DNA from: Sphingopyxis yananensis
Lineage (GTDB): Bacteria; Pseudomonadota; Alphaproteobacteria; Sphingomonadales; Sphingomonadaceae
DNA: 64,000 nt
NCBI RefSeq assembly: GCF_020687785.1
Contig: NZ_JAJEWI010000005.1
Span: 744,001 to 808,000 of the forward strand
Reading direction: 5' to 3'
This document shows, piece by piece, positions 1 to 7,450 of the stretch (position 1 is its first letter; each line of letters starts with the position of its first letter). The notes under the pieces are model-generated. The model made no database searches, was not told the origin of the DNA, and worked only from the letters and a program-made list of their open reading frames with translations. A program made the position numbers and the translations under genes.

Positions 1-1
1 G

Positions 2-313
2 CAATGCCGGACCTGCCATGTTGGCGAAACAGGGGCGTCACTGAAAAAAGTGAAGGTGGAAACCAAATCTTCATGCGCGATGTGCCATGAATATCACCAA
101 GATGGGGGGAGGCCGTGGCAGCCAGCGGACGACCGGAAAAAAGCCAATTATCGGGACAGAGAAAATATGCGGCGGAATGTCGATGTGAGCGCCGTCACAA
201 AGTCAGGACAGGAAGCCGTATATATTAGCGCCGTGCCAATCGCGCCGAAAATGCTTTATCGTGTAACGTGGCGGGAGATCGGTCAGCCGGACAACCGCAT
301 GGGTGCAAGTTAG
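2..313 (+). CDS. Multiheme c-type cytochrome, C-terminal fragment (partial at left edge)
   Basis: The reading frame is open from the first bases of the window to a TAG stop, so only the last ~103 residues are seen. It has two heme c-attachment motifs, CRTCH (fragment residues 2-6) and CAMCH (25-29). The second is followed by EYHQDGGRPW, a pattern I associate with the final heme site of exported multiheme cytochromes. Both Cys-x-x-Cys-His motifs fall in the same frame 18 residues apart, which is unlikely by chance. The protein would carry heme in the periplasm or outer membrane and move electrons; partner and pathway cannot be told from this fragment. The ~65-residue tail after the last heme is basic and unrecognised. 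An in-frame GTG at 50 would exclude the first heme motif and is not the true start. Moderate confidence. Confidence 0.55.
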   Translation, partial: QCRTCHVGETGASLKKVKVETKSSCAMCHEYHQDGGRPWQPADDRKKANYRDRENMRRNVDVSAVTKSGQEAVYISAVPIAPKMLYRVTWREIGQPDNRMGAS

Positions 314-363
314 ACGATGGGATGAAGCGCGTGAATTGAGCGGAAAGAAATTGGGGGCCGCAT

Positions 364-1224
364 ATGTTGATCGCACAGATAACAGACGTGCATATCGGGT
401 TTGACCCAAATAATGTGGATGAGTTTAATCAACAGCGATTGGTGGCGGTGTTGGCGGCCTTGGCCGAAGGACCGAACCAGCCGGATTTGCTGTTGTTGAC
501 CGGCGATTTGGCCGATCATGGCGATCAAGACAGTTATTTACGATTAAAAGCGGCCTTGGGCGATTGCCCCTATCCATGGTTTCCGCTGGTTGGAAACCAT
601 GATGTGCGGGACAATTTCCATGCAATTTTCCCTGATTATGATGATGGCCATGGTTTTGTGCAATATGTGCAGGACTTAGGCGATGTGCGTTTGGTGATGG
701 TCGATACGCTGGAGGAGGGCCGCCATGGTGGGGCCTTTTGTGATCAGCGCGCTGCGTGGCTGGATAGACGGTTGGGCGAGGCACCGGATAAGCCAACCTA
801 TATTGTCATGCACCATCCGCCCGTGGAATGCGGCATTGAGTGGATGAACACGGACCCAGAGGAACCGTGGGTTCAGCTTTTTTCGGCGGTTCTGGAACGG
901 CATGATCAGGTGCGCGGACTGATTTGCGGGCATTTGCACCGCAGCGTAACGGCATCATGGCGTGGACGCACCGTGGCCATTTGTTCATCCAGCGCGCCGC
1001 AAGTGACCGCCGATTTTACACCGCTGGATAGCGAGCGGCCCGACCATCGCGCCATGATTCAGGCCGAAGAGCCGGCTTATGCTTTGCACCGCTGGAACGG
1101 GCGGGAATTGATCAGCTTCTATATGAGCGCGGGCCAACATCCGGTGTTGGCGCGATATGATGAACGAATGCAGCCGCTTGTGCAGCATTTGGAGGCGGAG
1201 CGGCCCGTTTCACCGGACATCTGA
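364..1224 (+). CDS. Calcineurin-like metallophosphoesterase (CpdA-type, class III)
   Basis: This 286-residue protein has the ordered motifs of a binuclear metallophosphoesterase: D8-x-H10, G47-D48, GNHD at 77-80, HH at 150-151 and GHLH at 189-192. These ligate the two metal ions and bind phosphate. Length and motif spacing fit the class III cyclic-nucleotide phosphodiesterase group (CpdA/Icc), which hydrolyses 3',5'-cAMP in some bacteria; related members act on other phosphodiesters, so the substrate is inferred. There is no signal peptide, so it is probably cytoplasmic. A G-rich stretch precedes the ATG. It stands alone, followed by a strong hairpin terminator. Confidence 0.85.
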   Translation: MLIAQITDVHIGFDPNNVDEFNQQRLVAVLAALAEGPNQPDLLLLTGDLADHGDQDSYLRLKAALGDCPYPWFPLVGNHDVRDNFHAIFPDYDDGHGFVQYVQDLGDVRLVMVDTLEEGRHGGAFCDQRAAWLDRRLGEAPDKPTYIVMHHPPVECGIEWMNTDPEEPWVQLFSAVLERHDQVRGLICGHLHRSVTASWRGRTVAICSSSAPQVTADFTPLDSERPDHRAMIQAEEPAYALHRWNGRELISFYMSAGQHPVLARYDERMQPLVQHLEAERPVSPDI

Positions 1225-1258
1225 TATGTTGAAGAGCGCTTGATGGATCAAGCGGCAC

Positions 1259-1296
1259 AAAAAACGCGGGCGCTGTCATAGCGGCCCGCGTTTTTT
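1259..1296 (+). terminator. Rho-independent terminator, bidirectional
   Basis: A perfect 13-bp inverted repeat (AAAAAACGCGGGC at 1259-1271 and its complement at 1284-1296) with a 12-nt loop has an A run on one side and a T run on the other. It can end transcription of the phosphoesterase gene on the plus strand and of the convergent penicillin-binding protein gene on the minus strand. Confidence 0.85.
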
Positions 1297-1363
1297 ATTT
1301 TGACCACGGAACGCCGCGCCTGAAAATAATATCAGGAGCGGTCATATTGGGTGGGAAAATCCA

Positions 1364-3598
1364 TCAATAGATCCGCGTGGCCGTGTCGTTGGACAGCGGG
1401 CGGGCCGGTGCAGGGCGCGGTTGCGATGCAGCGGCACCATTTTGGCCGCGATTGCCATCAGCGCCAGAGCCCGCTGAATTGCCAGAAGATGCGCCAGCGC
1501 TGCCACCACCAGACCCAGCACCACGGCGGCCCGTTTGTTCTTCGATCCATTTTTGGTCCAGAACAATGGGCTCGTCGGTGGGATAGGTTTCCACCTCGAC
1601 ATTAGGTTCGGCGGGCAGTTCCAGCGGCATGCCATTTTCGTCGACCAAACCATCTTGGCCTGGTTCGCCGAAATATCCGTCGCCTTCTTCTTCGAGTTGC
1701 CATTCGGGCAGGACAACCTCTGTCTCAAATTGTTCGACAGGGCGTTTGGCGACCGCGACGCGCATATAGTCGCTGAACGCCTTGGCGGGGGCGCGGCCAC
1801 CTTGCAGCCCGCCGACGGCCTTGGCATCGTCGCGGCCCATCCACACGCCGGTGGTGATGCCGCTGGAAAAGCCCAAGAACCAGCCGTCTTTGTTGCTGCT
1901 GGTGGTGCCCGTCTTGCCCGCCACGGGGCGGCCAATTTGCGCCGCGCGGCCGGTGCCGGTGTTGACGGCCGTTTGCATCAGATCGGTGATGCCAGCGGCA
2001 ACCCATTGGTCCACCAAGACACGGCCACGGTCGGGTTCGTGTTGATAGAGGATTTCGCCGTCGCTGTTGGTCACTTTGGTGATGCCATAAGGCGTTACCG
2101 ACACGCCCTTGCGCGCAATGGCGGCAAAGGCGGCGGTGAGGTCGATGCCCCGCACTTCGGATGTACCCAGCACCATCGAGGGTTGGGTGTTAATGGGCGT
2201 GGTGATGCCAAAGCGGCGAGCCATATTGGCCACCGCGCTATAGCCCACTTCGTCGCCCAATTTGGCGGCCACGGTGTTGAGCGAATAAGCAAAGGCGGTG
2301 CGAAGCGTGACATCGCCGGAGAAGCGGCCAGAGGAGTTGCGCGGCGACCAGCCATTGATGGTCACGGGGCCGTCGTTGACGATATCTTCCACCTTATACC
2401 CCGCTTCGAGCGCGGCCATATAGACGAAGACTTTCCAAGCCGAACCGGGTTGGCGCAAGGCCTGTGTGGCGCGGTTATAATTGCTGGTGACATAGTCGCG
2501 GCCACCGACCATCGCCAGCACCGCGCCGTCGCGGTCCAGCGACACCAGTGCGCCTTGCACATTGGCGGGCGTGTTGGCCTGTATCGATGCGGTCGCGGTG
2601 CGTTGCAGCGACAGGTCAAGCGTGGTGTAAACGTCGATGGCGCTGCTGCCTTCGTCGATCAGCATATCCAGTTGTGGCAGCACCCAGTCGGTGAAATAGC
2701 GGGCGCTATTTTGGCCCGCTTCCTTGACGGGTTGCAGGTCGGCGGGTTTGGCGGCGTCGGCCTGTGCGCGGCTGATGACGCCCGCATCGACCATGACATC
2801 CAGCACCACCTTGGCGCGCGACAGGGCCGCGCCCGCGTCGGCGGTGGGGGAATAATGGGACGGGGCCTTGACCAGACCAGCGACTACGGCGGCTTCGCCC
2901 AAGGTCATATCTGTGGCGCTATGGCCAAAGAATAAGCGGGATGCCGCATCGACGCCATAGCTGCCGCCGCCAAAATAGACTTTGTTGAGATAAAGTTCGA
3001 GAATCTCGTCTTTGCTGAACTTCCACTCTAGCGCCATAGCAAGGATGACTTCGCGCGCTTTGCGGGTGAAGGTATAGCTGTTGGACAAGAAGATATTGCG
3101 GGCCAATTGCTGGGTGATAGTGGATGCACCCTGCATACGGCGGCCCGTGCCGCGATGCTGGACCGCCACAATCGCGGCGCGCGCCATACCAACGGGGTCG
3201 ACGCCCGGGTGGATGCGGAAACGGCGATCCTCGACCGCGACCATGGCGTCTTGCATGACCTGCGGTGTTTCGCGCAGCGGCAGCCAACGGCCATAGTTGG
3301 GGCCAAGGGTGAAATAGACGGTGCCGTCACTGGCGCGCACACGAATAGTCTGGCCAGCGGGCGAATTTTTCAATTCTTCGAAACTGGGCATACGGCTGGC
3401 GGCGATGCCAACCGCGGTCGCCACCGCGATCAAGCCAATGATCGCCAAGCCTAGACCCCATTGAGACAACCGCTTTAGCCAATGCCGCCAGCGCGGTTTG
3501 GCGGGTGATGATTTGCGGCCGCCGCCGCCGGATTTGCCATTGCTGCCGCCACCATTGCCGGAAGAAGAGGGTTTCGAGGGTGATCGTTCATGGCTCAA
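1364..3598 (-). CDS. mrcA: Class A penicillin-binding protein 1A (transglycosylase/transpeptidase)
   Basis: This bifunctional inner-membrane enzyme polymerises lipid II and cross-links peptidoglycan. A Gly/Ser/Lys-rich cytoplasmic tail (1-47) is followed by one membrane anchor (~48-67). The GT51 glycosyltransferase domain has catalytic Glu123 in AVEDRRF and a GASTITQQLARN motif near 158-168. The penicillin-binding domain has SAWK (nucleophile Ser386), SLN (439-441) and KTGT (562-565). The C-terminus is acidic and then Gly/Ser-rich, of low complexity. Length (744) is normal for PBP1A. The start appears to be TTG, since no in-frame ATG lies before the GT domain and an AAGGAT ribosome-binding site sits 8 nt upstream. 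It reads toward the phosphoesterase gene, sharing its terminator. Confidence 0.93.
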   Translation of the reverse strand: MSHERSPSKPSSSGNGGGSNGKSGGGGRKSSPAKPRWRHWLKRLSQWGLGLAIIGLIAVATAVGIAASRMPSFEELKNSPAGQTIRVRASDGTVYFTLGPNYGRWLPLRETPQVMQDAMVAVEDRRFRIHPGVDPVGMARAAIVAVQHRGTGRRMQGASTITQQLARNIFLSNSYTFTRKAREVILAMALEWKFSKDEILELYLNKVYFGGGSYGVDAASRLFFGHSATDMTLGEAAVVAGLVKAPSHYSPTADAGAALSRAKVVLDVMVDAGVISRAQADAAKPADLQPVKEAGQNSARYFTDWVLPQLDMLIDEGSSAIDVYTTLDLSLQRTATASIQANTPANVQGALVSLDRDGAVLAMVGGRDYVTSNYNRATQALRQPGSAWKVFVYMAALEAGYKVEDIVNDGPVTINGWSPRNSSGRFSGDVTLRTAFAYSLNTVAAKLGDEVGYSAVANMARRFGITTPINTQPSMVLGTSEVRGIDLTAAFAAIARKGVSVTPYGITKVTNSDGEILYQHEPDRGRVLVDQWVAAGITDLMQTAVNTGTGRAAQIGRPVAGKTGTTSSNKDGWFLGFSSGITTGVWMGRDDAKAVGGLQGGRAPAKAFSDYMRVAVAKRPVEQFETEVVLPEWQLEEEGDGYFGEPGQDGLVDENGMPLELPAEPNVEVETYPTDEPIVLDQKWIEEQTGRRGAGSGGGSAGASSGNSAGSGADGNRGQNGAAASQPRPAPARPLSNDTATRIY

Positions 3599-3685
3599 GC
3601 CAAAGATCCTTCATTCCAATGGGGCGGCGATATGGCCGTCATAATTCAGTTGCTTGGCGCGGGTTCTTGGCCGCGTCCATCTGCC

Positions 3686-4075
3686 TCAGTCTTCGGTGCC
3701 GCGATCGGCGAAGTCAAGCGCCGCGCTGTTGATGCAATAGCGCAGGCCCGTTGGCCCCGGACCGTCGGGGAAGACATGGCCCAAATGGCCGTCGCAGCGC
3801 GCACAGCGCACCTCGGTGCGGGTCATGCCGTGGCTGTGGTCGGTGAGTTCTTGCACCGCGCCTTCGTCGGCGGGGGCGGTGTAGCTAGGCCAGCCGGAAC
3901 CGCTGTCATATTTGGTCCGGCTGTCGAACAAGGTCTGGCCGCAGCCCGCGCAGCAATAGGTGCCATCGCCCTTGTGGTCGGTATAGCGGCCCGTAAAGGC
4001 GCGTTCGGTTCCGCCTTCGCGCAGCACATGATGGGCCAGCGGGTCGAGGGGGCGGTTGGTGTCGGCGTTGCTCAT
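3686..4075 (-). CDS. msrB: Peptide-methionine (R)-S-oxide reductase MsrB
   Basis: This 129-residue single-domain enzyme reduces methionine-R-sulfoxide in oxidised proteins using thioredoxin. Structural zinc is held by two CxxC pairs (Cys42/Cys45 and Cys91/Cys94), and the catalytic cysteine is Cys114 in RYCINSAAL, the family signature. SGSGWPS near 58-64 is also typical. There is no signal peptide, so it is the cytosolic form. It lies just upstream of the PBP1A gene on the same strand, with an 87-bp gap, and may be co-transcribed. Confidence 0.95.
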   Translation of the reverse strand: MSNADTNRPLDPLAHHVLREGGTERAFTGRYTDHKGDGTYCCAGCGQTLFDSRTKYDSGSGWPSYTAPADEGAVQELTDHSHGMTRTEVRCARCDGHLGHVFPDGPGPTGLRYCINSAALDFADRGTED

Positions 4076-4248
4076 GATTCAGCCTTCCTGTGCTTGCATT
4101 GGCCCATTGGGCCGATGGGCCGCGATGGCGGGGTTGGTGGTTCTGCTGCCCAATATTGGGCGAGAGGGGCGGCGTGACAAGTCGCAATCATGGTGGTGCG
4201 TCCGTCCATATTGGGGTGGGCGCACCGCCAGCATAAGCGGGAGTAAAA

Positions 4249-4908
4249 TTAGGCGCGGGCGCCGAACAAGGCTGTGCCCACGCGCACATGGGTTGCGCCC
4301 AAAGTGACAGCGGCGGCATAATCGCTGCTCATACCCATCGAGCGCAGCGGCAAATTGTGGCGATGCGCCAGTTCGTCCAGCAACGCAAAGAAGGGCGAGG
4401 GTTCGATGTCGGCGGGCGGAATGGCCATCAGGCCTTGGACATTCAGCCCATGTTGCTGGCACAGCGTCAGCAGGTCGGCAATGTCGGTTGCTGCGCATCC
4501 GCCCTTTTGTTCTTCCTTGCCGATGTTGACTTGAAGGAAAATTTGCGGGCTGCGGCCCAGTTTTTGAACGGCGCGGCCCAAGGCTTCGATCAATGATGGG
4601 CGGTCAACGCTGTGGATGGCGTCGAACAGGGCGACCGCTTCTTCGGCTTTATTCGATTGCAATTGGCCCACCAAATGGAGCGTGATATCCGGCGTTTCGC
4701 CGCGCAGGGCTGGCCATTTTTCGGCGGCTTCTTGGACGCGGTTTTCCCCGAAATGGCGTTGCCCCGCCGCGATTAACGGGCGGATGACATCAATGGTTTG
4801 GGTTTTGGAAATGGCGATCAGGCAGACATCGTCGCTGCGCTTGGCACGTATTTTCGCGTCGGCGATTTGTTGTTGAACCTCGGCCAATTGGTCCGCTGCT
4901 TGCGTCAT
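4249..4908 (-). CDS. YggS/ProSC family pyridoxal-5'-phosphate homeostasis protein
   Basis: This is a 219-residue PLP-binding fold-III barrel protein. IAISKTQ places the PLP lysine at residue 35, followed by HFGENRVQEA and the HLVGQLQSNK segment typical of YggS. The family keeps free PLP low and affects amino-acid pools; no enzyme activity is established. I chose ATG at 4908 because AGGAATGG sits just upstream; a further upstream in-frame start would add 13 residues without a ribosome-binding site. It diverges from the ThiE-like gene, with 82 bp between starts. Confidence 0.92.
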   Translation of the reverse strand: MTQAADQLAEVQQQIADAKIRAKRSDDVCLIAISKTQTIDVIRPLIAAGQRHFGENRVQEAAEKWPALRGETPDITLHLVGQLQSNKAEEAVALFDAIHSVDRPSLIEALGRAVQKLGRSPQIFLQVNIGKEEQKGGCAATDIADLLTLCQQHGLNVQGLMAIPPADIEPSPFFALLDELAHRHNLPLRSMGMSSDYAAAVTLGATHVRVGTALFGARA

Positions 4909-4990
4909 AATCCATTCCTGTTGTTCGCGCGGCCATGCGCCAAGCATGGCATGCGTTGCGTGCGCTGTTGCTGGGCCTATAGAAAGGGTG

Positions 4991-5659
4991 ATGATGAAGC
5001 GCCACCCCCAGACAGATTTCCTCCAGACGGAATTCTCCCAGACGGAATTCTCTATGCCGCCCTTGTGGCTGTTTAGCGATGAACGGTTGCAGAACAGGCT
5101 GATGGATGTGGTGGCCAGCCTGCCGGTTGGAAGCGGTGTGGTGCTGCGCCATGATGATTTGCCTGTTGGTGCGCGCTATCGCTTGATGCGCGGGGTGATG
5201 CGCGTGGCGCGTCTGCGCCAATTGACGGTGATTTTGGCGGGCGAGGCGGCCATGGCCCGCCGATGGGGCGCGCATGGCGTGCATGTGCGGCACCATATGG
5301 CACCGCCGTCTGGCGCGGCGCGGCGCGGTGGTTTTCTTGTGTCGATGCCCGTGCATAATCGCCGTGAAGCGCTGCGGGCGCGCAAAATGGGGGCGGATAT
5401 TGTCTTTATCTCTCCGCTTTACGCGACGCGGTCACATGATGGGGCGGCATATTTGGGTGATGCGGCGTGGCGGCGCTTGGCCCGCGATGTTGGCGGGGCG
5501 CAGGTGGCGGCGCTGGGCGGCATGAGTGCGGCGGCGGCCCGCTCGCTGAATCGCAAGCGGGGCAGTTTTCATGGGCGCGCCGCATGGGCGGGCATTGATG
5601 CACTGGATCAGGCGTGTAGCATCAAACGCGCCAAAAGGCGTAAAGCCACGCTGCGCTAG
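4991..5659 (+). CDS. ThiE/TenI-like protein (thiamine phosphate synthase family, degenerate)
   Basis: About 222 residues align with the thiamine-phosphate synthase/TenI barrel: VVLRHDDL where ThiE has QLREKDL, GAHGVHV for GADGVHL, and FISPLYATRSHDGA for the phosphate-binding GPVFPT segment. The INDR segment expected in true ThiE is replaced by ILAGE, and the N-terminal Gln-Leu-Arg-Lys motif is altered, so catalysis is uncertain; it may be a paralogue with another role. The start is set at ATG 4991 (or 4994) after AGAAAGG at 4981-4987. The first 21 residues contain a 5-residue repeat (QTDFL/QTEFS/QTEFS). No thiamine genes are adjacent. Confidence 0.7.
   Translation: MMKRHPQTDFLQTEFSQTEFSMPPLWLFSDERLQNRLMDVVASLPVGSGVVLRHDDLPVGARYRLMRGVMRVARLRQLTVILAGEAAMARRWGAHGVHVRHHMAPPSGAARRGGFLVSMPVHNRREALRARKMGADIVFISPLYATRSHDGAAYLGDAAWRRLARDVGGAQVAALGGMSAAAARSLNRKRGSFHGRAAWAGIDALDQACSIKRAKRRKATLR
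5009..5053 (+). repeat. Three tandem 15-bp repeats within the ThiE-like gene
   Basis: Units at 5009-5023, 5024-5038 and 5039-5053; units two and three differ at one base (CAGACGGAATTCTC then C or T), and unit one is slightly diverged. Because 15 is a multiple of three, copy number can change without a frameshift. The repeats encode QTDFL-QTEFS-QTEFS at the N-terminus. Confidence 0.85.
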
Positions 5660-5664
5660 CGTGG
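5646..5664 (+). terminator. Hairpin over the ThiE-like stop codon
   Basis: CCACGCT (5646-5652) and AGCGTGG (5658-5664) form a perfect 7-bp stem with a 5-nt loop spanning the stop codon. No T run follows, so it may protect the mRNA 3' end or be a weak terminator. Confidence 0.4.
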
Positions 5665-5729
5665 AGGAGTTTGCCTGAAGCATCTCGCCAGCGAATGAAC
5701 GAGGATGATAGGGGAGCAGTGCGGAAGGT

Positions 5730-6437
5730 TTAGAAGCGGAACGCCGTGCCGATATAGACGGCCTGACTGTCGCGGCGGCCATCGGTCAATGGTTCGACGG
5801 CGTCCTCGCTCTTGTAGCGATAGCCAGCAGTGACGTCCAAATTCTTGGTCAAGCGATAGCTGGAGACAACGTCCACGGCTTGGTCGTTGGCGATGCTGCT
5901 CCACCGATCTGGCGCAGCCTCGGGGTCGCTTTTGGCGGGGCGCATTTGCGCGGCGAAGCGGGAAGGCTTGTGACGCTCACCCTCTAGGGCGCGGGCCTGA
6001 GGCAGATGCTTTAGGTCGGTGCCGCGTGGAATGGCCGGCGTGACGAATTTGTCAAAGCCCACCGAGGCACCCAAATCATAAGCGAGGGGTTGGATAGCAA
6101 TAGCGGCCTTGCTGCGCGCCGCTGGCATGCGGGCCGCAGGGTTGGCTTCATTGGCGCGAATCACCACGGTGATAGCGCGGTTCTTGCGATCATTATCCGT
6201 GATGGCCGGTGTGAAGCTGAACTGGCTGCGCGTATTGGCGGCCATATTATTATAACGGGCAATCAGGCGCGGGTCGCCGCTGGCGGGGGTGAATTGGCCG
6301 AGCAAGGTTTCGGACAATTGCGTGTCGCGAATGCGGTCCGTGCGGGATAAGGATGCCAGAGCAGGGGGCAAAGCAATGGTGGTCGCGGCAAGCGCGATCA
6401 AACCAGCTTTTAAGAAATGGCGCGATTGTCGCGACAT
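5730..6437 (-). CDS. Exported protein with C-terminal beta-strand pattern, unknown function
   Basis: I do not recognise the family. With the start at ATG 6437 (GGAG 8-9 nt upstream) the protein has 235 residues and a clear signal peptide: MSRQSRHF, then a hydrophobic stretch ending ALPPALA. The last ~50 residues alternate polar and hydrophobic positions (LDVTAGYRYK, AVYIGTAFRF) and end in Phe, as outer-membrane barrel strands do; they resemble the last strands of a small barrel or a barrel-derived tail. The middle is Ala/Pro/Arg-rich. It converges on the ThiE-like gene. An outer-membrane or periplasmic location is inferred. Confidence 0.65.
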   Translation of the reverse strand: MSRQSRHFLKAGLIALAATTIALPPALASLSRTDRIRDTQLSETLLGQFTPASGDPRLIARYNNMAANTRSQFSFTPAITDNDRKNRAITVVIRANEANPAARMPAARSKAAIAIQPLAYDLGASVGFDKFVTPAIPRGTDLKHLPQARALEGERHKPSRFAAQMRPAKSDPEAAPDRWSSIANDQAVDVVSSYRLTKNLDVTAGYRYKSEDAVEPLTDGRRDSQAVYIGTAFRF

Positions 6438-6901
6438 TATGCCCAACTCCATGTGTTGCGGGACGGGATTTGGCGGCAGAAATTGCTTTTTGTAACAAAA
6501 TTGCTGACGAATCCGTCCTTCCTGTATGGGAACTATAGGCATGGAAATGGAGAAATTCCAGAGTCGTGACAAAAAGATAGGCCTGAATGTGCGGGATTGT
6601 TCCGGCCTGTTGCCGATTGTCCACAGCCCCGACCTTGGCTAGGCCCATTTGCGAAGCGTCGCCTGTGGATAGGGCGGATGGCAAGATGATGACGCCATTG
6701 GGTTTTTCGTCAAGCGCTGGCAATGCGGCGCGACGCGGTGGTGGGGATGGCGGGCAGGCGAACGCCCATAAACGCTAATCCGCCGATCTTGCATTGCTGT
6801 GCTTGCCGTGTGTTCGCAACGGCGATACAGACGCACACATCATTCCAGCTTGCGCGGCCTTCCCGATTATGTGGCGGCGCCCAGATAAAAGGTGCTTAGG
6901 C
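6438..6901. other. 464-bp intergenic region, no gene seen
   Basis: This region separates the divergent exported-protein gene and the DUF3576 lipoprotein gene and must hold both promoters. No credible coding frame is visible. It has an imperfect TGGAA/TTCCA inverted repeat near 6541-6560 and two sequences close to DnaA boxes (TTGTCCACA near 6618 and the reverse of CTATCCACA near 6663); neither is a perfect match. Confidence 0.5.
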
Positions 6902-7357
6902 ATGTCCAACCTGTCCGTTTCTGCCGTTCGCCGCACGGCGACTTTGGCGATGGTTGCTGTCGCTTGCGCAGGTCTTGCGGCTTGTGGTGGCAAGGAACGT
7001 CCCCGCGCCGATCTGGCAGCATCGCAAGTGACCACCATTGGCGTGAACAGCTATTTGTGGCGCGCGTCGCTGGACGCGGTGTCGTTCATGCCCTTGCTCC
7101 AAGCCGATAGCGCAGGCGGCGTGATCGTGACCGATTGGTATGCCAATCCATCGAACCCCGGCGAACGGATGAAGGTGACGGTTTCGATTTTGGACCAGGA
7201 TTTGCGCGCTGACGCGCTGCGCGTCGCGGCATCGCGCCAAGTGTCGCAGGGCGGCGCTTGGGTGGATGCGCCAGTGCAGGCGGCCACTGTGCAAAAGCTG
7301 GAAGAAGTGATTTTGACCCGCGCGCGTGACCTGCGCCGCAGCGCCATTCGCGGATAA
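6902..7357 (+). CDS. DUF3576 domain lipoprotein
   Basis: A 151-residue protein begins at ATG 6902 with AAAGGTG upstream. It has a lipoprotein signal ending in a LAAC lipobox, so Cys would be lipidated. The mature part (TTIGVNSYLWRASLDAVSFMPL, then VTDWYANPSNPGERMKVTVSILDQ) matches DUF3576, widespread in Alphaproteobacteria with no settled function. It precedes leuS, as in related genomes, but a terminator separates them. Membrane location is inferred from the lipobox. Confidence 0.82.
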   Translation: MSNLSVSAVRRTATLAMVAVACAGLAACGGKERPRADLAASQVTTIGVNSYLWRASLDAVSFMPLLQADSAGGVIVTDWYANPSNPGERMKVTVSILDQDLRADALRVAASRQVSQGGAWVDAPVQAATVQKLEEVILTRARDLRRSAIRG

Positions 7358-7373
7358 TCACCGCCCGATTTTT

Positions 7374-7413
7374 TTGGCGCGGGATCGGGAACCATTTCGC
7401 GCCAATTTTATTG
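7374..7413 (+). terminator. Rho-independent terminator after the DUF3576 gene
   Basis: TTGGCGCG (7374-7381) and CGCGCCAA (7398-7405) form a perfect 8-bp stem with a 16-nt loop, followed by TTTTATTG. Confidence 0.65.
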
Positions 7414-7450
7414 AATTTTTGACTTTTCTACCATTTACGGGAAACGGAAA

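Noticed and set aside
1535..2935. 466-codon open frame antisense to the PBP1A gene
   Set aside because: Gly/His-rich shadow of a confirmed gene with no motifs.
6610..6672. Two DnaA-box-like sequences suggesting a replication origin
   Set aside because: Both have mismatches, and perfect TTATCCACA sites also occur inside coding genes (for example near 13110 and 31682); no dnaA, parA or AT-rich unwinding region is near.
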